Shown: piece by piece, positions 13,714-20,135 of the stretch
Numbering within the stretch: the stretch's first letter is position 1
Layout: each line of letters begins with the position of its first letter
Assembly (NCBI GenBank): GCA_046758465.1
Contig: JBHIAG010000035.1
Span: forward strand, 1-20,135
Direction: 5' to 3'
DNA: 20,135 nt
Source of the DNA: JBHIAG01 sp046758465
Lineage (GTDB): Bacteria > Acidobacteriota > Terriglobia > Acidiferrales > 2-02-FULL-67-57
The notes under the pieces: model-generated
What the model saw: the letters and a program-made list of their open reading frames with translations, nothing else
Database searches by the model: none
Told to the model about the DNA's origin: nothing
Program-made: the position numbers and the translations under genes

Positions 13714-14142
13714 TCACGCTGTACCCCGGGATAGTCGTTTGTTCTCTGGAGCGGTGCGCCTCAGGTACCTGATCAACTTGGCCAGACCCGCGCTGAGGCG
13801 CCGACAGTCGTCTACCACTCGGCTATACTGCGTCTCACCAATGTATCGCTGGTCAAAAGCTACGGTAATCTGCGCACGGACTTCACCACACGATCCTTTA
13901 GCGATCACAAGAGCTTGCGCGAAGGCTCGATCCGTGCCTCGTTCGAAGCCTTCCGCAATGTTTGACAGGATAGAGACTGCGGCGCGCCGCAGTTGGTCCC
14001 GCAGGCTGTGGTCGCGTGCGAAAGAAGAATTGCCGGTAAGGGTGTAGATGCGACTGGTTAGCGCACGGGCCTGCTGATAGACGTGAAGCTCCTCGAATTC
14101 TTTTGCCCCTTTCCCCTTTTTCGCTTCCACAGACTCTTTCAC
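13714..14142 (-). CDS. Four-helix-bundle protein (S23 / 23S rRNA intervening-sequence family)
   Basis: 142 residues with the family signature FEELHVYQQARALTSRIY, then LRDQLRRAAVSILSNIAEGFERGT, and a third and fourth helix (AKGSCGEVRAQITVAFDQRYI, DDCRRLSAGLAKLIRYL). Relatives are encoded in 23S rRNA intervening sequences and, as Avd, in diversity-generating retroelements. Many are stand-alone genes of unknown function. The start is a GTG, and it and the next few codons lie in a flanking gactcttt repeat. No reverse transcriptase or rRNA gene is near, so a direct DGR link is not supported. The flanking inverted repeats suggest that the gene moves as a cassette. Confidence 0.88.
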   Translation of the reverse strand: MKESVEAKKGKGAKEFEELHVYQQARALTSRIYTLTGNSSFARDHSLRDQLRRAAVSILSNIAEGFERGTDRAFAQALVIAKGSCGEVRAQITVAFDQRYIGETQYSRVVDDCRRLSAGLAKLIRYLRRTAPENKRLSRGTA

Positions 14143-14184
14143 TCTGTAACCCTATGACTCTACGACTCTGTGACCCTTGGACCC
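14130..14184. repeat. gactct-rich repeat, 5' flank of the four-helix-bundle gene
   Basis: Units gactcttt, cactctgt, gactcta and gactctgtgaccc occur in succession. They are the inverse of the units at 13648-13713, so the gene sits between inverted flanks. The block ends at the OPT transporter stop. Confidence 0.6.
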
Positions 14185-16362
14185 CTAGCTTTCAAGCAGC
14201 CGCTTGCGGCCGACCCAGAAGAGGATGGCCGCGAGTCCCAAGAAGAATGCGACCGCCAGCAGATCGCTTGCGGCCAGCGCCGGCCAGAAGCGATCACCGA
14301 TCGCGAAGGGTAACTCCCCCGGCGCCAGCGTCTCGCCCGCGCGCTGGGCGGCAGCCTCGAAACCGCGGCGGGCGGATTCCGCATAGGCTACCCCGAACAG
14401 GCCCGCAATCGAGCCGCCCGCAATCAACCCGGCGCCGAACAAGGCCCCGCTCGAGACTTCGCCCGTTTCCGCCTTACCCCGCAGCGACTTCTGCACCAGC
14501 CAGCTCACCACGCCCCCGAAGAAGATCGGCAAGGTGGTGGAAATGGGCAGGTAGGTGCCTACGGCAAAGGCCAGCGAGCGCACCCCGCACAGCTCCACCA
14601 CCAACGCGATGAACACCCCCAACAGCACCAGCCCCCAGGGCAAGTTCTGCTTGAGGATGCCGTTGATCACCGTGGCCATCAACACCGCCTGCGGCGCTGG
14701 CAAATCAGGGGAGCCGATCCCGTGCTTGTGTTCGAACTCGACCATCCCCTTTTCCGGGCTGTAGTAGTAGGTGCCGTCGGGAATTTCCGCCGACCCCATG
14801 ATGGTAATCATCTGGTAGGGCTGGCCCTCATAGGTAAGAGTGTCCACCACGCGGGCTTCGGCGGGAAGTGTGGCCAGAGGAATCTCCTGCCGCGTTACCT
14901 TCGTGTAACTGTCGTTGAGAGAAGTGAGCGTCCAGCCGATGACGGCCACCGAAGCCACCACACCCACGATCAGCGCCACCTGCTGCCGCCAGGGCGTGGC
15001 GCCCACCAGAAAACCGGTCTTCAGGTCCTGCGAGGTGGCGCCGGCGTTGGCGGCGGCGATGCAGACCACCGCCCCGATGGAAAGCGCCACCGCCGCGTAG
15101 TCCCCGCCGATCCAGCCTACGGCCAAGAACAGCAGGCTCGTAGCCATCAGGGTGGCGATGGTCATCCCCGAGATGGGGTTCGAAGAGCTGCCGATGATGC
15201 CCACGATGCGCGACGACACGGTGACGAACAGGAAACCGAAAACCACCACCAGCAGCGAGGAGACAAACCCCGAACCCAGGCCGGGCACCAACTCCCATTT
15301 CCACAGGAAGGCCCACACTGCCAGGATCAATACAATCGAGCCCAGGAAGACCCCGCCCAGGGGCAGGTCGTGCTCGATGCGCGTCCGGGCTTCGCCGCGC
15401 CCACCGCCGCCCAAGAGGTCGCCCAGGGCAGCGCGCAGCGAATCAATGATGGTGGGCATGGTACGCAGTAGCGTGATCAGCCCCGCCATGGTGACGGCCC
15501 CGGCGCCGATGGGCCGGATATATCTGTCCCAGACGGCCCAGGCGTCCATCTCGCTGATGGGCACGGTAGAGGGAAAGATGGGCCCGGGAATGCTCTGCCC
15601 GAAGAACGTGATCATGGGGATGAGCACCAGCCAGGAGAGCACGCTGCCGGCCACGATGATGCCGCCGATGCGCACGCCCAGGATGAAGCCCACGCCCAGA
15701 TACTCCGGGGTGATGGCCGCCGCCAGTGTCGAGCCCGGAAACCACGTCGGCGCATAGGTGGGCACTGCCTTCCAGAAGCGGAGGCCTTCGTTGAGCAGTT
15801 TGTAGATCGCCCCCAGGCCGAAGCCCCAGAAGACGCGACCCGCGAACCGGCCCCCGCGCTCGCCCGCCACCAGCACGTCGGCGCACGCCGTGCCTTCCGG
15901 GTAGGTCAGCGTGCCGTGTTCCTTGACCACCAGGTAGCGTCGCAGCGGGATCATAAACAGCACGCCCAGACAGCCCCCGATGAGCGCGATCCAGAAGATG
16001 CGGGTGATTTCGAGCTGGTAGCCGAGAAAGATCAGCGCCGGCAGGGTGAAGACCACTCCGGCGGCGATGGACTCGCCTGCCGAACCCGCCGTCTGCACGA
16101 TGTTGTTCTCCAGGATGGTCGCGCCAAAGCGCTTGAAGATGGCAATGGCCAGTACCGCGATGGGGATGGAGGCAGAAACCGTCAGGCCGGCCCGGAGGGC
16201 CAGATAGACAGTGACGGCACCGAAGGCCAGGCCAAAGAAGGCACCCAGGATGACTGCCTTCAGGGTGAATTCAGGTGGTGTCTGCTCGGGCGCAATGAAG
16301 GGCTTGAACTGCCCCGGCGGTGCGGTCGAACTCCAGCCCGCCTGCTGACTCGGCTCTGCCAT
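14185..16362 (-). CDS. OPT family oligopeptide transporter
   Basis: A multi-pass transporter for small peptides or metal-chelate complexes driven by proton symport. From Met at 16362 it has 725 residues with about 15 hydrophobic segments. It opens with FKPFIAPEQTPPEFTLKAVILGAFFGLAFG and includes the typical LAFGAVTVYLALRAGLTVSASIP and SSSNPISGMTIATLMATSLL. A hydrophilic, probably extracytoplasmic segment lies at about residues 490-560 (TLTYEGQPYQMITIMGSAEIPDGTYYYSPEKG). An alternative ATG at 16395 is possible, but a gaggag ribosome-binding site at the right distance supports 16362. It appears monocistronic, with no peptidase or siderophore gene beside it, so the substrate is open. Confidence 0.93.
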   Translation of the reverse strand: MAEPSQQAGWSSTAPPGQFKPFIAPEQTPPEFTLKAVILGAFFGLAFGAVTVYLALRAGLTVSASIPIAVLAIAIFKRFGATILENNIVQTAGSAGESIAAGVVFTLPALIFLGYQLEITRIFWIALIGGCLGVLFMIPLRRYLVVKEHGTLTYPEGTACADVLVAGERGGRFAGRVFWGFGLGAIYKLLNEGLRFWKAVPTYAPTWFPGSTLAAAITPEYLGVGFILGVRIGGIIVAGSVLSWLVLIPMITFFGQSIPGPIFPSTVPISEMDAWAVWDRYIRPIGAGAVTMAGLITLLRTMPTIIDSLRAALGDLLGGGGRGEARTRIEHDLPLGGVFLGSIVLILAVWAFLWKWELVPGLGSGFVSSLLVVVFGFLFVTVSSRIVGIIGSSSNPISGMTIATLMATSLLFLAVGWIGGDYAAVALSIGAVVCIAAANAGATSQDLKTGFLVGATPWRQQVALIVGVVASVAVIGWTLTSLNDSYTKVTRQEIPLATLPAEARVVDTLTYEGQPYQMITIMGSAEIPDGTYYYSPEKGMVEFEHKHGIGSPDLPAPQAVLMATVINGILKQNLPWGLVLLGVFIALVVELCGVRSLAFAVGTYLPISTTLPIFFGGVVSWLVQKSLRGKAETGEVSSGALFGAGLIAGGSIAGLFGVAYAESARRGFEAAAQRAGETLAPGELPFAIGDRFWPALAASDLLAVAFFLGLAAILFWVGRKRLLES

Positions 16363-16395
16363 TTGTCTCTCCTCTTCCCCGGTCGCCGCTGCCAC

Positions 16396-16867
16396 CGGGC
16401 GCGAATGGTACTGCCGCGAGGTGCGGGCACGCTAGCACGCAGGCAACGCGACTGGCAAGCCCTTGTACTCGTCCACATGATTGGTGACACTTTCCGGGAA
16501 GGAACGCACCCTTGACATCCTGCAAGGCCTTAAGAAATCGGGACGGTAAGGAAGGGGGGGTATCAAGAAAGAAGACAGGCACTTAGAGAAAAAGAAACGG
16601 CAGTCCAGCTAAGCATCAAGGAGTAGGTGTCAGAACTGCCCCGGGCTGCGGGGATTGGCCTTCTTGAGTGTCACCCATCATTCTGAACGAGTACAGCCCC
16701 GTAGCCCTGGCCTGCAGCCTTTCTGTCACCCCGAGCGGAGCGAGGGGTCTGCTTGTTTACAAGCGGATTCCTCCCCGTACGGGTCGGAATGACAGAATGT
16801 GGAGCGGCAGGGCGCCCCGCAAAAAGCGCCGGGTCTCCGCTACGCTCCGACAAGGCCTTGCCCTGCC
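16396..16867. other. Intergenic region upstream of the OPT gene
   Basis: 472 bp with no supported gene. The open frames here are antisense or GC-rich by-products without protein-like character. It must hold the promoter of the OPT gene and contains the inverted-repeat element at 16724-16794. No confident promoter was identified. Confidence 0.6.
16724..16794. repeat. Inverted-repeat element with tgtcacccc ends (copy 2)
   Basis: Begins tgtcaccccgagc and ends cggaatgaca, with inner arms gtctgcttgt and acaagcggat. It has the same layout as the longer element at 3630-3753, including the cgaggg(a/g)tctgctt core. At about 71 bp it is the minimal form. Confidence 0.65.
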
Positions 16868-17479
16868 CTAGCCGCCGCGCGGGCAGAAGAGTTCCATGCG
16901 CTGCCAAACGGCCCGGGCAAGTCGCTGGCGCAGGTCGCGCGGGCTGAGGCGCGCGGCCTGGAGGTCGAGCAGGACAAGGTCGCGCGGCGCGAGCGCGCAT
17001 GCATAGAGGTCGCCGTGGTGGTAGTAGGAATAGTCGCGGTAGGAAGGCGACTTCATCTGCGCGAACGCGAGCAAGAAGTCCCAGAAACTCTCCCGGCGAA
17101 ACCACCGCCGCCGCGCAGCCGTTGTGGGGTCGAGCGTCAATGTATGTGGGATGGGCTGGTCGCCGCTGGCCAGCATCACCCAGGTGCAGACCTCCGGGCG
17201 GAAAGGGCGCGCAGGGTCAGGGTCGGGAAACTCCGCCAGCACGGCGGCGAGTACACCTGCGTCCAGCGCAATGCCGTCCCACCAGTAGCGGTAAGTGTTG
17301 TAAGTGCAGGTGCCACTGCGGAGGATTGCAGCCACGCGCACAGGGTTCTTGCCGGTGGTAGCAAGAATCATGTCAACCAGCTCGTGCAGCGTGAAGCTCT
17401 GCCCCAGCACCGGCCGCGTGTCCACATAGCCCGCCACCTCCTCGGTCAACCGAACCGGAATTCTCTGCGGTACTCCCAT
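16868..17479 (-). CDS. Protein of unknown function
   Basis: 203 residues from ATG 17479, not recognised. The sequence is rich in Arg, Leu and aromatic residues, with no signal peptide or membrane segment. Notable parts are RIPVRLTEEVAGYVDTRPV, a Tyr/Trp-rich TYNTYRYWWDGIALDAGV and SPSYRDYSYYHHGDLYACAL. An Arg-rich C-terminal helix follows (about residues 175-197). The coding frame remains protein-like upstream of the ATG (about 19 more residues, including HPEAEAAGLNIRKLA) back to the yqeY stop at 17552, but no standard start is present there. The gene could begin at a non-canonical codon or have lost its 5' end. It follows yqeY by 72 bp on the same strand and may be co-transcribed. Confidence 0.7.
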   Translation of the reverse strand: MGVPQRIPVRLTEEVAGYVDTRPVLGQSFTLHELVDMILATTGKNPVRVAAILRSGTCTYNTYRYWWDGIALDAGVLAAVLAEFPDPDPARPFRPEVCTWVMLASGDQPIPHTLTLDPTTAARRRWFRRESFWDFLLAFAQMKSPSYRDYSYYHHGDLYACALAPRDLVLLDLQAARLSPRDLRQRLARAVWQRMELFCPRGG

Positions 17480-17551
17480 CGCGAGCTTGCGAATGTTCAG
17501 CCCAGCGGCTTCGGCCTCTGGGTGAATCAGATATGAGTGAGGCCAGCAGGC

Positions 17552-18007
17552 TTAGCCAGAACCTGTTAGCCGCGCACGCGCAAGTTCGTTGACCCGCTTG
17601 CCATCCACGTTCTTGCCGGCCAAGCGGCTCATGACGACTTTCATCACCTTGCCCATCTCTTTTACCGAGCTGGCTGCCGTTTCGGCCACGGCTTCTTCAA
17701 TCACGCGGCGAATCTCCTCCTCGCTCACCGCCGCCGGTAGATAGCTTTCCAGAATGGCAATCTCATTCTCCTCCTGCGCGGCGCGGTCGCCACGCCCGCC
17801 CTTCCGGTACTCTTCCACCGCCTCGCGCCGCTGCTTGACCAGCAACTTCACCACTGCCAACGCATCGGCGTCGTTGAGCGCGCCCTGCTTCTCCACTTCG
17901 CGGTTGCGCAGCGCCGTCTTCAGCATCCGCAACACGCTCAGCCGGACCTCGGCCTTCGCCTTCAGCGCCGCCGTCAGCTCACTCTGGATTCGTTCTGTGA
18001 AGCTCAT
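17552..18007 (-). CDS. yqeY: GatB/YqeY domain-containing protein
   Basis: 151 residues starting MSFTERIQSELTAALKAK. The stand-alone YqeY family is homologous to the tail domain of the GatB subunit of tRNA amidotransferase. Typical segments are RLSVLRMLKTALRN, VVKLLVKQRREAVEEYRKGGR, EIAILESYLPAAVSEEEI and a C-terminal MGKVMKVVMSRLAGKNVDGKRVNELAR. The length fits the family (about 150). The frame is open far upstream, antisense to serA, but conserved sequence begins only at this Met. It is divergent from serA across a 102-bp spacer that must hold both promoters. It may help tRNA-dependent amidation or aminoacyl-tRNA quality control, but its role is not established. Confidence 0.93.
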   Translation of the reverse strand: MSFTERIQSELTAALKAKAEVRLSVLRMLKTALRNREVEKQGALNDADALAVVKLLVKQRREAVEEYRKGGRGDRAAQEENEIAILESYLPAAVSEEEIRRVIEEAVAETAASSVKEMGKVMKVVMSRLAGKNVDGKRVNELARARLTGSG

Positions 18008-18109
18008 CTGCGTCAGGTAGAATAGCGGACAGTAAGAAGCCGAGCAAGGCCACACGGCTTCACAAGCGGCTGGTTTGGGTAGGGCAGGGCACCCAAGAAC
18101 GGTGGTGGG

Positions 18110-19885
18110 ATGACGAAAGTCGTTGTTAGCGATCCGATTGCTCCGCGCGGGCTGGCGTTGCTGCGGGCGGAGGGTTGGCAGGTGGTCGAATGTAAAGCCA
18201 GTCCGGCCGAGAAGTTCGCGGCGGAACTGGCTGAAGCCACCGCCTGGATTCTGCGCTCGGGCACGCGCGTCACCGCCGAGGTGCTGGCGCGCGCGCCCCA
18301 GCTCAAGGTCATCGGGCGCGCCGGCATCGGCACCGACAACATTGACCTCGACGCCGCTACGCGCCGCGGCGTGCTGGTAATGAACACGCCCGGCGGCAAC
18401 GCCGTCAGCGTCGCCGAGCACACCTGTGCGCTGCTGCTGGCGCTGGCACGCCATGTGCCCGCCGCCAACCAGTCGGTCCACAGCGGTGCCTGGGAGAAGC
18501 CGCGCTTTACCGGAATTGAACTGAAGGGCAAGACGCTCGGCATCATCGGGCTGGGCCGCATCGGCACCGAGGTGGCGCGGCGGGCGTTGGCTTTCGAGAT
18601 GGAAGTGCTGGCGCACGACCCCTTCGTCGCCGCGCCGCTGGCACGGGAGTTGGGCGTGCGCCTGGTCGGGCTGGACGAGTTGCTCGCACAAGCCCATTTC
18701 ATCACCTTGCACGCGGGCCTCAGCCCGGCCACCAAGCGGCTGCTCCGGCGTGAGACTCTGGCGAAGACCAAGCCCGGTGTCCGCATCGTCAACACCGCCC
18801 GCGGCGAGCTGATTGACCAAACCGCGCTGGCGGAAGCGCTCCAATCCGGCCAGGTGGCCGCTGCGGCACTCGATGTGTTTCCCCAGGAACCGCCGCGCAC
18901 CTCGCCCTTGCTCCGCTTCCCGCAGCTCATCGCCACGCCGCACATCGCAGGCTCGACCGAGGAAGCGCAGGAAGAGGTCGGCTGGCGCATCGCCCAGCAG
19001 GTGCGCGACTTCTTACAGGAAGGTATCATCCGCAATGCGGTCAACCTGCCCACGCTTTCCGCCGAAGAGTACCGCCGCACACGACCCTACCTGGAACTGG
19101 GCGAGCGGCTGGGCTCGTTTCTGGCCCAGATTGCCCCGGGGCACATCAGCCGCGTAAGTTTGCGCTACGCGGGCGAGGTAGGCGAGTTGAACACGAACCT
19201 GGTGCGCAACGCGGTGCTGAAGGGTGTGTTGAGCCGCCTGGTGAGCGAGCCAGCGAACCTGGTGAACGCAGGGACGCTAGCGAGCGAGCGCGGCATCAGC
19301 CTCGAGGAGGCCACCGTGCGCCGCACGCAAGGCTTTCCGAATACGCTCGGCGTCACCCTGCACGAAGATCCCTCGACTCCGCCCTTCGACTCCGCTCAGG
19401 GCAAGCTCGGGACAGGCGCTGAGGCGACCGGCAGACGCCAGGCCCCGCCAGCCCCGCCTTTGGCGGGGCCAACGGCGGGGCAGGTTTCCATCGAAGGTAC
19501 GCTGTTGCACGGCGCCGAGGCGCGCATCCTGGCGGTAGACGAGATCGAAATCGAAGCCCCGCTCGCCGGCCGGTTGATCTTCCTCCGCAACCGCGACATC
19601 CCCGGCGTCATCGGGCAGGTGGGCACGCTGCTGGGCAACCGCAACATCAACATCGCCAGCTTCGCCCTCGGCCGCCAGGAGGACGCCGTCGTCGGTGGCC
19701 CCGAAATTTCGGGGGGTTCGCCCGGCCCGGGCGGTGGCGGTGAAGCCCTGGCGGTGATCCGCGTGGACACGCCGGTGCCTGAAGCGGTGCTCGACGCCTT
19801 GCGCCGCCTGCCCGCCATCACCTTCGCCCAACTCGTCGAACCCTTACCTGCGAAACCACGGATACACACAGATAAACGCGGATGA
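18110..19885 (+). CDS. serA: D-3-phosphoglycerate dehydrogenase with two in-frame repeat insertions
   Basis: Oxidises 3-phosphoglycerate to 3-phosphohydroxypyruvate, the first step of serine synthesis. The substrate and NAD domains are intact: GIIGLGRIG (144-152), Arg231 (NTARGELID), Glu260 (DVFPQEPP) and His278 (TPHIAGST). An intervening domain and a C-terminal ACT domain follow (FLRNRDIPGVIGQVGTLLG, NINIASFALGR, EALAVIRVD). At 591 residues it is about 60 longer than the roughly 530 expected. Residues 421-458 (PST...AGQ) are low-complexity and repeat-encoded, between LHED and VSIEGTLLHG. Residues about 528-544 interrupt the ACT domain between GRQEDAV and EALAV. The final residues (KPRIHTDKRG) and the stop come from an intergenic repeat. 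Feedback regulation by serine could be altered. Confidence 0.95.
   Translation: MTKVVVSDPIAPRGLALLRAEGWQVVECKASPAEKFAAELAEATAWILRSGTRVTAEVLARAPQLKVIGRAGIGTDNIDLDAATRRGVLVMNTPGGNAVSVAEHTCALLLALARHVPAANQSVHSGAWEKPRFTGIELKGKTLGIIGLGRIGTEVARRALAFEMEVLAHDPFVAAPLARELGVRLVGLDELLAQAHFITLHAGLSPATKRLLRRETLAKTKPGVRIVNTARGELIDQTALAEALQSGQVAAAALDVFPQEPPRTSPLLRFPQLIATPHIAGSTEEAQEEVGWRIAQQVRDFLQEGIIRNAVNLPTLSAEEYRRTRPYLELGERLGSFLAQIAPGHISRVSLRYAGEVGELNTNLVRNAVLKGVLSRLVSEPANLVNAGTLASERGISLEEATVRRTQGFPNTLGVTLHEDPSTPPFDSAQGKLGTGAEATGRRQAPPAPPLAGPTAGQVSIEGTLLHGAEARILAVDEIEIEAPLAGRLIFLRNRDIPGVIGQVGTLLGNRNINIASFALGRQEDAVVGGPEISGGSPGPGGGGEALAVIRVDTPVPEAVLDALRRLPAITFAQLVEPLPAKPRIHTDKRG
19370..19483 (+). repeat. Repeat-derived insertion 1 in serA (about 38 codons)
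   Basis: The left half (gcccttcgactccgctcagg, then gcaagctcggg, 19381-19411) matches the inverse of the intergenic repeat at 3863-3905. The right half is a nested hairpin of gccccgcc (19451-19458) and ggcggggc (19462-19469) inside a second cggggc/gccccg layer. It is a multiple of three and free of stops in the serA frame. Confidence 0.75.
19691..19740 (+). repeat. Repeat-derived insertion 2 in the serA ACT domain (about 17 codons)
   Basis: Contains the perfect palindrome ccccgaaatttcgggg (19699-19714), encoding PEISG, and a second palindrome cgcccggcccgggcg (19719-19733). It adds a Gly/Pro-rich loop between two conserved ACT strands. Confidence 0.7.
19852..19884 (+). repeat. cacggat/acacagat repeat forming the serA 3' end
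   Basis: gaaaccacggatacacacag continues to ataaacgcggatga. It encodes the last residues of SerA and supplies most of its stop codon. Copies lie at 5651-5678 (the end of gpmI), 5801-5827 and 3838-3858. Confidence 0.65.
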
Positions 19886-19896
19886 GGCCCTCAGCG

Positions 19897-19932
19897 GCCT
19901 GCCTGCGGCAGGCAGGCTATAGCCGTTTTTTT
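19897..19932 (+). terminator. Intrinsic terminator after serA
   Basis: Perfect 10-bp arms gcctgcctgc (19897-19906) and gcaggcaggc (19908-19917) are followed, after tatagccg, by a run of eight T (19925-19932). It lies 12 bp after the serA stop. The T-run is 7 nt from the stem, slightly far, but a ggctatagcc extension could bring it closer. Confidence 0.6.
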
Positions 19933-19949
19933 TCTTTTCCCACCCGAGC

Positions 19950-19989
19950 GGCACGGCTAAAGCCGTGCCCTGACGGGGCTAAAACCCGT
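19950..19989. repeat. Paired ggctaaagcc-type hairpins between serA and rtcB
   Basis: ggcacggct (19950-19958) and agccgtgcc (19961-19969) form a perfect hairpin. Directly after it, acggg (19973-19977) and cccgt (19985-19989) form a second. Located between convergent genes, they may also help end rtcB transcription. Confidence 0.5.
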
Positions 19990-20007
19990 CCCTGCCAAAA
20001 TCACAGA

Positions 20008-20135
20008 TTAGCCTTTGATGACGCCAATCGGTTTCAGGCGGGCGACTTTTTTGGAGATGCCGGCGGCGTGGACGACGTCGATGACGGCGTCAATGTCCTT
20101 GTAGGCTTCGGGGATCTCCTCAGCGATGCCCTCCC
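20008..20135 (-). CDS. rtcB: RNA-splicing ligase RtcB, 3' end only
   Basis: The last 41 complete codons of a minus-strand gene, running out of the window. The translation (EGIAEEIPEAYKDIDAVIDV, then VHAAGISKKVARLKPIGVIKG) is the conserved C-terminus of RtcB, the GTP- and Mn2+-dependent ligase that joins RNA 2',3'-cyclic phosphate or 3'-phosphate ends to 5'-OH ends in tRNA splicing or RNA repair. The terminal PIGVIKG is nearly invariant in the family. The active-site residues lie outside the window. It is convergent with serA across a hairpin-rich 122-bp spacer. Confidence 0.9.
   Translation of the reverse strand, partial: EGIAEEIPEAYKDIDAVIDVVHAAGISKKVARLKPIGVIKG

Noticed and set aside
13714..14142. 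Four-helix-bundle protein as Avd of a diversity-generating retroelement
   Set aside because: No reverse transcriptase, template repeat or variable-repeat target gene is visible in the window.
14722..15757. Plus-strand ORFs opposite the OPT transporter
   Set aside because: His/Arg/Gln-rich or Met/Thr/Pro-rich shadows of a clear membrane transporter.
17552..18943. Extended 463-residue form of the YqeY ORF
   Set aside because: The upstream two thirds are antisense to serA. Conserved YqeY sequence begins at the Met at 18007.

Overview
The window is GC-rich bacterial chromosome, most likely from an Acidobacteriota member. Two tandem secreted proteins of the VWFA-related family typical of that phylum support this, as does the mix of an OPT transporter, a rhomboid protease, a four-helix-bundle protein and abundant short palindromic repeats. 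No tRNA, rRNA, CRISPR array or complete insertion sequence was seen.

Layout. 1-1194 is the 3' part of enolase (eno). 1195-3055 is a lower-GC accessory stretch with a small membrane protein, a truncated small ORF, and a REP-associated tyrosine transposase (RAYT) surrounded by six hairpins of one REP family. 3056-3589 (-) is a DinB-like protein, followed by a 478-bp spacer made largely of repeats. 4068-5669 is gpmI, then a D-2-hydroxyacid dehydrogenase (5835-6842) and a quinone oxidoreductase (6969-7985). 8084-10221 (-) is a two-gene VWFA operon, divergent from pyruvate kinase (10366-11781), which is followed at 5 bp by a PLP-dependent Thr/Ser dehydratase-like gene. 12840-16362 (-) holds a rhomboid protease, a four-helix-bundle protein flanked by inverted repeats, and an OPT transporter. 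16868-18007 (-) holds an unrecognised protein and a YqeY/GatB-like protein. serA (18110-19885, +) faces the 3' end of rtcB (20008-20135, -).

Metabolic theme. gpmI, eno and pyk catalyse the three consecutive steps from 3-phosphoglycerate to pyruvate, and serA draws 3-phosphoglycerate into serine. All four lie on the + strand, although not as one operon.

Main discovery. Palindromic repeat units that also occur between genes appear in frame inside housekeeping genes. Enolase carries about 39 extra codons made of three REP-like hairpins, inserted after its conserved ASEFY motif. SerA carries about 38 extra codons before its C-terminal regulatory region and about 17 more inside the ACT domain. 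GpmI, a VWFA protein and possibly DinB carry shorter palindromes, and one palindrome class is read in the same phase in three genes, giving a recurring PE-x-x-G peptide. The intergenic REP hairpins share a 9-bp stem, 4-nt loop, 9-bp stem design with compensating base changes, and the RAYT next to them is the obvious candidate for spreading them. A further widespread repeat supplies the C-terminal codons and stop codons of both gpmI and serA.
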